From G965218495 sp965262785 (GTDB lineage: Bacteria > Bacteroidota > Rhodothermia > Rhodothermales > Bin80): DNA of 64,000 bases. The notes beneath the pieces were generated by a model, which saw only the letters and a program-made list of their open reading frames with translations, searched no databases and was not told the DNA's origin. The position numbers were made by a program, and so were the translations under genes. The stretch lies in the NCBI GenBank assembly GCA_965262785.1, contig OZ253559.1, positions 2,170,001-2,234,000 of the forward strand, in the 5' to 3' direction. Shown here in pieces: positions 8,515 through 17,101 of this stretch (position 1 is its first letter; each line of letters starts with the position of its first letter).

Positions 8515-8676
8515 TTACTTCGCCGCCTTGGGCATCTTCTTGGTGGGGCGCATTAGCGCACGTGCTATCTCCAGCGGGGTCTTGCCACCGTAGCGCGGGT
8601 TTGGGCTGGGGGTGTTACTGATACGGTCGAACTCGGCCTTCAACTCTTCTTGCGTGGCTTCTTGTGGGTCAGACAT
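8515..8676 (-). CDS. Small ORF at the end of the IS1595 cargo operon
   Basis: A 53-residue protein if it starts at the ATG at 8676, or 73 residues from an ATG at 8736. The shared part is charged and has a conserved-looking core: AEFDRISNTPSPNPRYGG, then TPLEIARALMR and a lysine-rich tail. I do not know its family. The preference for the shorter start rests on the composition of the extra 20 residues; neither start has a clear ribosome site. It follows the DUF262-HNH gene closely (stop at 8754), inside the transposon ends, so it belongs to the cargo and may act with the methyltransferase or nuclease. Confidence 0.5.
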   Translation of the reverse strand: MSDPQEATQEELKAEFDRISNTPSPNPRYGGKTPLEIARALMRPTKKMPKAAK

Positions 8677-8753
8677 GATGTGTGATGGTGTGTGGCCTTG
8701 CTGTGCAGAGCGAAATGTACGAAACGCATAGCGCATCTGCTTTACTCATTGCC

Positions 8754-9836
8754 CTACTTCGCTCCCTTCCTTCTGTTGTCATCCCGGCAAAGCATCTGGC
8801 AATTCTCCACCACCGTCGCGCCACCTTTGGCCCACGGCGTGATATGGTCCGCCTCCATTTGCGACAAATCGAACTCATCACCGCACTTTGCGCACTTGCC
8901 GTTCTGACCCTCGTACACGCGCCGTTTCATCGTATCAGTAAACGCCCGAATGTCCAGATGCGATTCTTCGCGTGTGAGAATGTACGCGTAGATGCCCGAC
9001 TGCTTTTTTACGTCATCGTCGGTTAGCAAGCGCTGTGTTTCTTCTTCAACGGCTTCACGGTCAACCGGCTTGTCGCGGTGCTCGTCGTAAAGCAAGCCCC
9101 AGTCCACGCCACGCATCAGTCCCGGACGGGTGTTGAAGCACGACTCCGCCCACTCAATCACCTCTCGAAAATGTTCCCACAGTGGCGTTGCGCTGTCGTC
9201 GTGCTGGTGCCTGCCCATGTAGTCTTCGATGTCGCCGCCGCTTATCCACTTGATCGCCGTCTCCAAATAGTCCTGCCGTATCGCCTTGCCTTTTAGGTGG
9301 CCGTTGCCTATCTGATACGCCGCACCGCCCACCCTGCTGAAATACCGCTTGGCGTCCGATATCCACGGACCCGAAAAGACGGCGTTGCGCAACTCCTGAT
9401 CCGTCAGCTTCTCCCCGGCGATGTTGACCGTCCTGAACCACTCCAGCTTCTCGCTGTCCTTCCCTGTGCAAGCGTAGACCATCAACTCGTAGTCCAGTAC
9501 GCACCTCTTCTTGTCGGCGGGGAGATTGTGATAATACAAGCCGTCAATCGAAAAATCGCCCTCGACGTATTGCGCAATGGATATCGTCCGCTGCTGGCCG
9601 TCGATAACCTCGTACTCGTCGCCGCCCTTATCCGCCCAATACATGACATTCAGAGGAAAGCCCCTGTTGATCGTGCGGATCACGGCGTCCCGCTGCTTGT
9701 CCTTATACACGAACTCGCGCTGAAACGCGGGGCGGATATCCAACCGTCCGCCATAGCCCACAACGCCGCCCTCGCCGTCATCCTGGTAGTCCGCCACCAA
9801 CTTCCTCACTGTGACACTGCGCAACTCGATTTTCAT
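8754..9836 (-). CDS. DUF262 and HNH endonuclease domain protein (GmrSD-like)
   Basis: A 360-residue protein. The N-terminal half is a DUF262 domain with a ParB/Srx-like fold: PAFQREFVY near residue 37 and IDGQQR near residue 78. This domain hydrolyses nucleoside triphosphates in GmrSD-type modification-dependent restriction enzymes. The C-terminus is an HNH nuclease: CAKCGDEF, then EADHITPWAKGG, and NCQMLCRDDNRRKG. The arrangement DUF262 then HNH is typical of stand-alone defence nucleases. Its ATG overlaps the methyltransferase stop as ATGA (9833-9836), so the two are translationally coupled. With a methyltransferase next to it, a restriction-modification-like pairing is likely but unproven. 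Confidence 0.85.
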   Translation of the reverse strand: MKIELRSVTVRKLVADYQDDGEGGVVGYGGRLDIRPAFQREFVYKDKQRDAVIRTINRGFPLNVMYWADKGGDEYEVIDGQQRTISIAQYVEGDFSIDGLYYHNLPADKKRCVLDYELMVYACTGKDSEKLEWFRTVNIAGEKLTDQELRNAVFSGPWISDAKRYFSRVGGAAYQIGNGHLKGKAIRQDYLETAIKWISGGDIEDYMGRHQHDDSATPLWEHFREVIEWAESCFNTRPGLMRGVDWGLLYDEHRDKPVDREAVEEETQRLLTDDDVKKQSGIYAYILTREESHLDIRAFTDTMKRRVYEGQNGKCAKCGDEFDLSQMEADHITPWAKGGATVVENCQMLCRDDNRRKGAK

Positions 9837-10810
9837 TGACGAGCCTTCTTGTGGCGAATGACGATACGAGCATACAATTCCTTGCCTTTGATTCTAAACC
9901 TGCTCTGCTTACCGGTTAGTTCCTTAACTAATGAGCGATCCATACCAAGCACTTCGAACTGATCGGGATTGTGTTTGTCCAGAAAACTGATTGGCACACC
10001 CATCGCGCCATCGCAGTCGGACGGGATGTGCGCCGTCTTGTTCACGTTGATCGCGTCATAATTGTCGTATTTCGGGTATTCTTTCGGCGAATACCTCTTG
10101 TACAGCACCAATTCCTCGTGACGCTTTGCGTGGTCAAGATTGGTGAACCAACATGCATTTCCCAATCTGCCCTTAATGACACCATCTACTGCTTTGTAAG
10201 CACTGCCTTCTTTCTTTGTTTTAACCAACTCCCGCGCATAGTCTTCCGGTACGTCAAAAAGCATATCGCGGCCAGCAGGACCGCGACCAAGCCACAATTG
10301 ATTGTCCCTAATCAGCGGGAATATCTCCCGGTATGTTATCGCGTTCATGTTCCCGATCACCAGAAACTTCTTGTCGTGTTCGACCAGTTGCGCGATATAC
10401 TCCCTGAACAACGAAAACGGTGGGTTCGTAACCACAATGTCGGCTAATTTCAGCAACGCGACGCATTCTTGACTCCGAAAATCGCCATCTCGTTCAAGTT
10501 GAAACACATGCTCATTGTCACCTGCATACTCAACCCCGACAGCCGACTCCGTGTCATGCTGGCTGAACAGATCGGGCCGCTGATTCCTGTAACAGGTCGT
10601 AATCAGCTTCCCGAGTCCGAGCTTGTCGAAGTTCAGGTGGAAGTAGCGGTAAAAATTGCTGATCGTTGGATCGTCGCAGTTGCAGTAGACGACTTTACCG
10701 GCAAAGTGATGCCTGTAGTACCGTAGCTCCTTCTCAATGTCCGAAAGCTGGGTGTAGAACTCGTCCTGCTTCGCCCGGTTCGCGGCGTGTAGCGACCTGT
10801 TACCCGACAT
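9833..10810 (-). CDS. Adenine-specific DNA methyltransferase, EcoRI-methylase family
   Basis: About 325 residues. The family features are near the N-terminus (AKQDEFYTQLSDIEKEL) and the NPPF catalytic motif of N6-adenine methyltransferases (VVTNPPFSLFREYI). GNMNAITY and GRGPAGRDMLF follow, as in the EcoRI modification enzyme family. The product would be methylated adenine in a specific DNA sequence. The start at 10810 is chosen because AGGAGG lies about 8 bases upstream inside the transposase gene and because the protein family begins near this residue. It overlaps the transposase stop by 11 bp. A longer open frame to 10945 would run over the transposase and is not needed. Confidence 0.85.
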   Translation of the reverse strand: MSGNRSLHAANRAKQDEFYTQLSDIEKELRYYRHHFAGKVVYCNCDDPTISNFYRYFHLNFDKLGLGKLITTCYRNQRPDLFSQHDTESAVGVEYAGDNEHVFQLERDGDFRSQECVALLKLADIVVTNPPFSLFREYIAQLVEHDKKFLVIGNMNAITYREIFPLIRDNQLWLGRGPAGRDMLFDVPEDYARELVKTKKEGSAYKAVDGVIKGRLGNACWFTNLDHAKRHEELVLYKRYSPKEYPKYDNYDAINVNKTAHIPSDCDGAMGVPISFLDKHNPDQFEVLGMDRSLVKELTGKQSRFRIKGKELYARIVIRHKKARQ

Positions 10811-11765
10811 GAGCCATAGCCTCCTGCGGGTTCCCCACCAACTCCCGATACAGCACCCGCCGCCCAACCATGCCTGCCACCACGTGCTGCATCTGGGCCT
10901 CCGTATCCATCGGGCGCATATTGTGTTTGCCTGCGAATTGAGCAATGTAGCGATTCAGGTGCTTCTTGCTGATCTGGTGGTAGGTGCCGTGGTACGCACG
11001 CTTCAGCACAGCCCAGAATGATTCTATGCCGTTCGTATGCGCCATACCGTTGACGTATTCCGAAACACTGTGCTTGACCGCCTCATGCTTCACGCCTGCC
11101 ATGCCCTTGTAGGCACGAGCTTCGTCCGTGTACACCATTGAGCCTTCGGCTGCGACATCCGCGACAAAGCCTTGCAATGTGGCCGCATCCGTACGATCAA
11201 CGACCTGCGCCATAATTTTGCCCGTAGCACGATCTCTTGCGCCAACTACCGCTGCCTTAGCCACAGGTCCGCGCCCAAGGTTCGCCTTCTTGTGCGCGTG
11301 CTTGTTCTTCTCCAGCCCGCCGAAGTACGCCTCGTCAACCTCTACCGGACCCTTGAAGGCGGCTGCCAACTCTCCCTTCAATGCCTCGCGGATGCGCTGT
11401 AGCATGAACCAAGCTGTTCTTTGCGTTACACCAACATCGCGGTAGAGCTTCATAGAAGCCACGCCCTTAAGGCTGGTACTTTCAAGATAAATCGCCAACA
11501 CCCACTTGCGCAAAGGCAAATTGCTGGATTCTATCGCGGTGCCAGTCTTGACCGAGAAATACTTTCGACAATCACTGCAACGGTACGGCATCGTCCGGTG
11601 CTTGCAGCAGTATACTTTGGTACTACCACAACGCAGACAAAACTTCTCTCCGTCCGGCCAAACTACTCCTTCAAACCATTTGCGCGCCGCCGCTTCATCC
11701 GGTATCATGTCCATCAGTTCGATCAGCGTCATGCCCTCGCGATATGCTTTTCCCGGTTCAGCCAT
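10800..11765 (-). CDS. IS1595-family transposase
   Basis: A 321-residue transposase. A zinc ribbon lies at residues about 40-65 (CLRCGSTKVYCC, YRCSDCRKYFSVKTGT). The ISXO2-like DDE domain follows: VEVDEAYFGG (first Asp), VYTDEARAY (second Asp) and GIESFWAVLKRAYHGTY, with the third acidic residue and the asparagine usual in this family. The length is normal. It is the first gene of the cargo operon, so cargo expression probably depends on the transposase promoter near the right end. Confidence 0.93.
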   Translation of the reverse strand: MAEPGKAYREGMTLIELMDMIPDEAAARKWFEGVVWPDGEKFCLRCGSTKVYCCKHRTMPYRCSDCRKYFSVKTGTAIESSNLPLRKWVLAIYLESTSLKGVASMKLYRDVGVTQRTAWFMLQRIREALKGELAAAFKGPVEVDEAYFGGLEKNKHAHKKANLGRGPVAKAAVVGARDRATGKIMAQVVDRTDAATLQGFVADVAAEGSMVYTDEARAYKGMAGVKHEAVKHSVSEYVNGMAHTNGIESFWAVLKRAYHGTYHQISKKHLNRYIAQFAGKHNMRPMDTEAQMQHVVAGMVGRRVLYRELVGNPQEAMAHVG

Positions 11766-11842
11766 TCCTCTCGTTTCGTTTATTTGATTACCCTAAACGT
11801 ACGAATTTCCGAGGACAATGTCAACTATAGTACATAATTCCG

Positions 11843-11850
11843 ATTGTTTT
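11843..11850. repeat. Target-site duplication, right copy (ATTGTTTT)
   Basis: Repeat of 8473-8480 directly after the right inverted repeat of the IS1595-type transposon. Confidence 0.75.
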
Positions 11851-12107
11851 TGGCCCTATTCCGCAGTGCGTGACGGCGGACGTGACAGGTTAATCCAGTA
11901 GGCCGCCCCCGGACGTACAATTGTACGGATAAGGCCGCGAAGTCGCCGCTTGAGGCGCCTTTGTCCGGCCAAGAAGGGCTCTTGCGTCGACATTGGCACG
12001 GATGCCCGAGTGTGCCACGTGTCCCGAACTGACGCCAGGCGCTCACCTCGCGCCTTCCTGTAAGCGCTTGGACCACATCCCAGGGCAGGACCGCGCACGC
12101 TGCCTAC
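11851..12107. other. Stretch without a recognisable gene
   Basis: About 260 bp between the IS1595 element and the istB relic. It is probably the decayed outer end of the IS21-type element. No terminal repeat could be identified. Confidence 0.35.
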
Positions 12108-12752
12108 TCAGGGCGCAGGTTCACCCACGGCCTGGGCCTCTTGGCGCCGCTTGGAGGCCTCCAGACGGTAACTCGGCACATTCAGCTCCAGGATCGCGCT
12201 GTGATGTACCAAACGGTCTATGGCCGCGGCCGTCGTCATCGGGTCCTTGAAGATGCGCTCCCACTGGCTGAAGGCCAGATTGCTCGTAAGCAACACGCTG
12301 CCCCGCTCGTAGCGCTGCGACAGCAGCAGGAACAGCACCTCCATCTCCTGGCGGCTGTGCTGCACGTAACCGATGTCGTCGATAATGAGCGCCTCAAAGC
12401 GCGCGAGCCGCTTCAGGAGCTTGGGCAGGCGCAGCTGCTGTTTGGCCCATAGTAGCTCCTGCACCAGTGTGCTGCAGTTGTAAAAGATCACGCGACGCCG
12501 CTGAAAGATCAGCTCCCGGCCCAGGGCACACACCAGGTGCGTCTTGCCGCTGCCGGGAGGGCCGAAGGCCAGAACGTTCTCCTTGCGGTCCAGGAAGCCT
12601 CCCTCCAGGAGCACACGCAGGTGGTGATCTATCCGCAGGGGCAACCGGCCACGATCGAACGTGTCCAGCGTCTTCTCCAGCGGCAGCCGAGACGCACGCA
12701 GCCAACGCTGGATGCGGTTGCTGTGGCGCTCCTGCTGCTCCTATTCCACCAG
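12108..12752 (-). pseudogene. istB: IS21-family helper ATPase IstB, 5'-truncated
   Basis: IstB is the AAA+ ATPase that directs the IstA transposase to its target. The Walker A motif GPPGSGKTHL and Walker B LIIDDIGYV are intact, and the C-terminal portion (RYERGSVLLTSNLAFSQW) is typical. Upstream of Walker A the frame reads back through EQQERHSNRIQRWLRASRLPL to a TAG at 12741-12743, where the family has a coding residue within LVExEQQER. Homology is lost beyond about 12752. The first 40-50 residues are missing and no istA lies upstream, so this is a relic. Its order relative to the istA-like relic at 8.1 kb is reversed from an intact IS21. Confidence 0.8.
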
Positions 12753-12929
12753 CCCAGGTTTACCATGCACTTTTTCAAGTCGTTTATGCTCACGGACTTA
12801 CGACCTTGGCAAACGCTCCGAGAAAAGGTACAGTTCTCTGTGCTCCCGCAAACAAGGCGCCGCTGTCTGATTCATTCCCGCTTCTATAGTCCAAAGCCTT
12901 CATTCGGAATGACCGAAGCACCTGTCCTA

Positions 12930-14438
12930 TTAGTCTTGCCGTTTTGCGCCTTGCACTGCCTCCTTCGGCAGCGCCTCTTCCCCGAAGATCTCGACGGCCT
13001 CCAGTGTCTCACGGACATCGCCCCAAGTCGTGGTGTGGTTGACGATGCACATCCTGAGCGCGAATATCCTGTGCAGCAGCGTCGATGACATGAATGCGCG
13101 GTTTTCCCAGAATATGCGAGCAAGGACGGCCCGGTTGACCTCATCCAGCAACTCCTCGTCCAACCCGTCGCCAATAGAATGGACGCGGAAGCATACGATC
13201 CCAAGTGACGCGCCACTAAGGAGTTCCAGTATCGGACTAGCGCGGACATAGTTCTCCGCCCGGGCAGAAAGCTCCATCCCCTTCGCTACCGCCCGCCGGA
13301 ACGCAGCCAGCCCGAAGGTTTGAACCGACATCCAGACCTTCAGGGCGCGAGCCGAACGGCTCAGTTGCAAGCCTAGATCTGAGAAGTTTGGATGGTCCTT
13401 GCCCCATACTGTGTCTTGAAGAATGTCAGGCCGAATCGCAAAGGCTTTCTTGAGCGTGTTTGTGTCCTTCACTAGGAGACAGCCGGCCTCGTAAGGCTGG
13501 AAAAACCACTTGTGTGCGTCAATCCCGATCGAATCGGCGCGCTCAATGCCGCGCAGCAGTTGCTTGCCGCGTTCGGTCACGGCTGCGAAGCCACCATAGG
13601 CGGCGTCGACATGCAGCCACAGTCCCTCAGCAGCGCAAAAATCAGCTATCTCATTCAGAGGGTCAATGGTTCCCGTAGAGCTTGTTCCGGCGTTGGCGGT
13701 GACCGATATGGGGGCGAGTCCGGCAGCACGGTCTTGGGCCACGGCATGAGCAAGCTCCTTCATGTCCATACGGAAGCTGGCGTCGCTCGGGATCTTTCGT
13801 ATACCGTTGCGCCGTATGCCGGTGATAAGCGCCGCACGGTGGTGCGCGCTGTGACTCTGGTCGCTCATGTAAACGGTGGCGTGCTCGGGGTGACCCGCCG
13901 CTTCCCGCGCCGCAACAAAGGCATTGAGGCTGGCCGCCGAGCCACCGCTCGTAAAAAGCCCACCCGCGCCGTCAGGATATCCGAGCCAGCGTCGAAACCA
14001 GTCTATCACAACTAATTCCAACTGGCTCGGGCCGCTCGCAACTAGCCAGGTACACTGATTGATGTGGAACCCGGCGGCCATGAAGTCGGCCAGCACGCCG
14101 GGCCAAGTGGGTGATGAAGGGATGAATCCGATGAAACGTGGGTGATCATTGCGCGCCGTAAGTGGAAGGATTTCCCGCGCGGCCCTTTCCGCAACCGCGG
14201 CAGCTGGTCGGCCTTCCTCGGGCGGGTCCTCGACCAAATCATCTTCGAGAATCTGCCGGAACTCCCCCTCCCAGGCATTCTCGTTAGGCAGGTTCTTGAT
14301 CCGCTCTACCACGAGTTGGAGCACCCTCTGGCCGAGCTCGAGCATCTGTGCACGCGGCATGCGCAGGCCATTGGCCTCCTTAGTGCCAACGTGCACGTCG
14401 CCACTTGGTCCCCCGTGACACAGGCCCTCATCAGACAT
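12930..14438 (-). CDS. Group II PLP-dependent amino-acid decarboxylase
   Basis: A 502-residue cytosolic enzyme of the aromatic-L-amino-acid/glutamate decarboxylase group, which removes the alpha-carboxyl of an amino acid. Visible motifs are FTSGGSAASLNAF (cofactor phosphate site), HVDAAYGG (the Asp that contacts the pyridine nitrogen) and DAHKWFFQPYEAGCLLV, whose Lys binds PLP. HPRFIGFIPSSPTWPG is typical of the substrate side. The substrate cannot be told from sequence; aromatic amino acids or a related compound are likely. The ATG at 14438 is preferred to a TTG two codons earlier. It stands alone between IS relics and the transporter gene. Confidence 0.85.
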   Translation of the reverse strand: MSDEGLCHGGPSGDVHVGTKEANGLRMPRAQMLELGQRVLQLVVERIKNLPNENAWEGEFRQILEDDLVEDPPEEGRPAAAVAERAAREILPLTARNDHPRFIGFIPSSPTWPGVLADFMAAGFHINQCTWLVASGPSQLELVVIDWFRRWLGYPDGAGGLFTSGGSAASLNAFVAAREAAGHPEHATVYMSDQSHSAHHRAALITGIRRNGIRKIPSDASFRMDMKELAHAVAQDRAAGLAPISVTANAGTSSTGTIDPLNEIADFCAAEGLWLHVDAAYGGFAAVTERGKQLLRGIERADSIGIDAHKWFFQPYEAGCLLVKDTNTLKKAFAIRPDILQDTVWGKDHPNFSDLGLQLSRSARALKVWMSVQTFGLAAFRRAVAKGMELSARAENYVRASPILELLSGASLGIVCFRVHSIGDGLDEELLDEVNRAVLARIFWENRAFMSSTLLHRIFALRMCIVNHTTTWGDVRETLEAVEIFGEEALPKEAVQGAKRQD

Positions 14439-14941
14439 AGCCAAGGCTTTCGATTAAGTTTAGCTGCACGGCCATGCGGCAAGCCGGACGTGCGATGACG
14501 CCGTGAAAACGAAACAAAAGGCCGGCACCAAGCTGGAGACGGCCACGAGCTGCACGGGGAGCGGCGCATGCGCGACATGCCTACAAGCCCAAGCAAATGC
14601 TCTCTGTGAAAACCTGAGTGGGTTATGGTGATTCGGATGGTGTGCCAGGTAGGCATGCCAGATGCTCCCCCAACGTACATTCACCTAGACTATTCTCGAC
14701 TTGCTAGCTTCTCGGTACAATCGACCCAAGTACACAGCAAAGCCGCGACATAGCAATCATACCACATGAATCAACATGAAGCCACTTCTCATCAAACCAA
14801 TAGCCTCGAGCCGTGAATCAGGACATCCGCAAATCCACGTTTGACCTCACTCTGCACAAGTGAGAGGTGCGGCGCCACCAGAATACAAAGTAGTGGGGCA
14901 TTGAGCGTTCCCAGCATACGCTGGCGTCGGCGCATGCGGCC
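14439..14941. other. Intergenic stretch without a recognisable gene
   Basis: About 500 bp between the decarboxylase start and the transporter stop. No gene, RNA or strong repeat is visible. It should contain the decarboxylase promoter. Confidence 0.4.
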
Positions 14942-15823
14942 TTACGAGCTACGCGTCGCTACCAGGGTGCCGGCGACAATCATGAGGGCACCCAGTATGC
15001 AAAGACCATTGGGAATCTCTCCCAAGAACATGAATCCCCACTGCGCGGCAAACAGGATCTGCACGTAGCTGACGGACATGGCCCGACTAGCCTTTTCGAG
15101 GTTAAGCGACTTGGTTAGGTAGATCTGCGCGATCTGGGTGAAAACCCCAATGCCGATTAGAAGAAGCCATTCAGTGGGTGTGGGGACAAGCATGCCCGGA
15201 ATGACCATCGGTGCGCAAGCCACTACAGACACCAGCGGGAAGTAGAACACCACTACCAGGTGGTGCTCTGTTTCCCGCAGCTTGCGTACCGTTACATAGG
15301 CACAAGCGCCCAAGACAGCTCCCAGGATACCCACCGCGACAGCGACGATGTCGTGCCCGTGCGAAGCGCCACCAAACAAGAACTCGGGCTGCGCCACAAG
15401 CGCAACGCCCACAAAGCTTATGACAATGCCTACGATCTCCAAAAGGCGCAGACGTTCTCGCAAAAAGATGGCTGCGAGGACCGCCGTAAACACGGGCGAC
15501 ATATAAAACAACACGGTGGCTTCTGCCAGTGGTAAGCGCGCCAGTGCCCAGAAAAAACAAAGCAGCGCACCGGTGCCCGCGAGGCCGCGAAAGATCAGCA
15601 GTCCCCTGCGTTGTCCCCAAAGTCCGATTCCTGCCGCTCGCAGCATCCAGTAGCCGATCACTACCCCTACGACGCTGCGTCCCATCACGAGCTCTGTGGC
15701 AGGCAGGCGGCTCCCGGCATACTTAACCAGGAGCGTCATAACGCTGAAAAAGAATGCAGCAAGCACCATGAACTGCAATCCCTTCGGGATCGCACGAGGG
15801 CGTGCCTGGGTACGTGGAGTCAT
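14942..15823 (-). CDS. EamA/DMT-family membrane transporter
   Basis: A 293-residue protein with about ten hydrophobic segments in two repeated halves, as in drug/metabolite transporters of the EamA type. Features include a first segment with FFSVMTLLVKYAG, a conserved LPLAEATVLFYMSPVFTAV segment closing the first half, and an equivalent segment near the C-terminus (ASRAMSVSYVQILFAAQWG). It probably exports or imports a small metabolite across the inner membrane. The substrate cannot be inferred. Neighbours give no clear functional link. Confidence 0.85.
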   Translation of the reverse strand: MTPRTQARPRAIPKGLQFMVLAAFFFSVMTLLVKYAGSRLPATELVMGRSVVGVVIGYWMLRAAGIGLWGQRRGLLIFRGLAGTGALLCFFWALARLPLAEATVLFYMSPVFTAVLAAIFLRERLRLLEIVGIVISFVGVALVAQPEFLFGGASHGHDIVAVAVGILGAVLGACAYVTVRKLRETEHHLVVVFYFPLVSVVACAPMVIPGMLVPTPTEWLLLIGIGVFTQIAQIYLTKSLNLEKASRAMSVSYVQILFAAQWGFMFLGEIPNGLCILGALMIVAGTLVATRSS

Positions 15824-16061
15824 GTGCGGAGGCGGCCTTACAGACTAATCCGCACAGAGGTCTATGGTCTATGCGGTTGCCGCGCTAAAGCTACGCTGGC
15901 TCGTACGAGTCAGCTTACTCAGGATGCACGCGAACTATGCGGATCGTGAGAAATAGCAGCACAGCTGAATGATTCCCAAACACGTATGCCGGGCGTCTAA
16001 CGTGAGGTGCCAACGTGCTGGGCAGGGGACGGCCTGCGGCGCTTCCTGGACGGGGCGCCCG
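15824..16061. other. Intergenic region upstream of the transporter
   Basis: No gene or RNA is recognised. It separates the transporter from the end of the MoxR gene, and both are read on the minus strand. Confidence 0.4.
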
Positions 16062-17060
16062 TCAGGTACTGGCGGCCATGAGCCGCTCAATAAGGTCGAC
16101 ACGGCTTACGTCGTCGGCCTCCGCATTAAAGTTCTGGATGATCCGGTGTCGCAAAACGGGGATAGCCATGGCACGGACATCGCTGATAAGCGGCGTCAGC
16201 CGGCCATCCAATGTGGCTAGCGCCTTAGCGCCTAGGATGAGATACTGCGACGCACGTGGGCCGGCGCCATAGGAAACGTAGTTGTTGACGAAATCGGGTG
16301 CAGCGTCGCTACCCGGACGTGTCTTGGTTACTAGCGATACAGCGTACTCAATTACATTGTCGGCAACAGGTATCTGGCGCACTAAGGACTGAAACGTCAG
16401 GAGTTCCTGCCGGCTCATGGCCGGGCGCACTTCCGCAGCCTGCGAACTGGTGGTACTTCTTACGATTGCAATCTCCTGTTCGTACGTTGGGTAGTCAAGC
16501 CAGAGGTTGAGCATGAACCGATCCAGCTGAGCCTCCGGCAACGGATACGTGCCTTCCTGTTCAATGGGGTTCTGCGTGGCGAGAACAAAAAACGGCTCTT
16601 CCAACATAAATGTCTGCCCCGCAGTGGTTACGTGGTGCTCCTGCATGGCCTCAAGCAGGGCGGCCTGCGTCTTGGGAGGCGTGCGGTTAACCTCGTCGGC
16701 GAGTACGACATTGGCGAAGATGGGGCCGCGTACGAATCGAAAGCCGCGCCGGCCCGTCGCATGATCTTCTTCGATAATGTCTGTACCGGTGATGTCACTG
16801 GGCATGAGGTCCGGCGTAAACTGGATCCGGCTAAAATTCAGGTCCAGTGCTTCGGCCAGCGTACGTATCAGAAGTGTCTTTGCCAGTCCAGGTACCCCTA
16901 CCAAGAGTGCATGCCCCTGTGCCATGAGGCATACCATTACCTGCGTAATGATGTCGTCCTGACCAATGATGACCTTGGCGATCTCTCCACGCAGACGTGC
17001 TTGGGCCTCTACCAACTCTTGGACTGTTGAGGGACTTGCGTCAGGCAAGACGAGTGGCAT
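16062..17060 (-). CDS. moxR: MoxR-family AAA+ ATPase
   Basis: A 332-residue chaperone-like ATPase. Walker A is GVPGLAKT (near residue 57), Walker B VVLADEVNRTPPKTQAALLEAM, and sensor 1 VLATQNPIEQEGTYPLPEAQLDRF. A C-terminal lid follows. MoxR proteins usually work with von Willebrand factor A domain proteins to assemble or activate enzyme complexes or respond to envelope stress. No such partner lies here. Instead the gene is 40 bp downstream of three parvulin genes on the same strand, so it probably belongs to an envelope-biogenesis operon. Confidence 0.92.
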   Translation of the reverse strand: MPLVLPDASPSTVQELVEAQARLRGEIAKVIIGQDDIITQVMVCLMAQGHALLVGVPGLAKTLLIRTLAEALDLNFSRIQFTPDLMPSDITGTDIIEEDHATGRRGFRFVRGPIFANVVLADEVNRTPPKTQAALLEAMQEHHVTTAGQTFMLEEPFFVLATQNPIEQEGTYPLPEAQLDRFMLNLWLDYPTYEQEIAIVRSTTSSQAAEVRPAMSRQELLTFQSLVRQIPVADNVIEYAVSLVTKTRPGSDAAPDFVNNYVSYGAGPRASQYLILGAKALATLDGRLTPLISDVRAMAIPVLRHRIIQNFNAEADDVSRVDLIERLMAAST

Positions 17061-17101
17061 AAATCAATAGTTGACGGGTGTCTGTGAAGCGCGCATACTG
17101 A

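Larger units (their letters stand above)
8481..11842 (-). mobile_element. IS1595-type transposon carrying a methyltransferase and DUF262-HNH cargo (about 3.36 kb)
   Basis: The ends are inverted repeats: GGGAATTATGTACTATAGTT at the left and CGGAATTATGTACTATAGTT (read inward) at the right, at least 21 bp matched after the first base. An 8-bp duplication flanks them. Four genes are read on the minus strand in the order transposase, methyltransferase, DUF262-HNH protein, small ORF. The first three overlap by a few bases, so the cargo is translated with the transposase. All frames are intact, so the element may be mobile. Confidence 0.88.
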
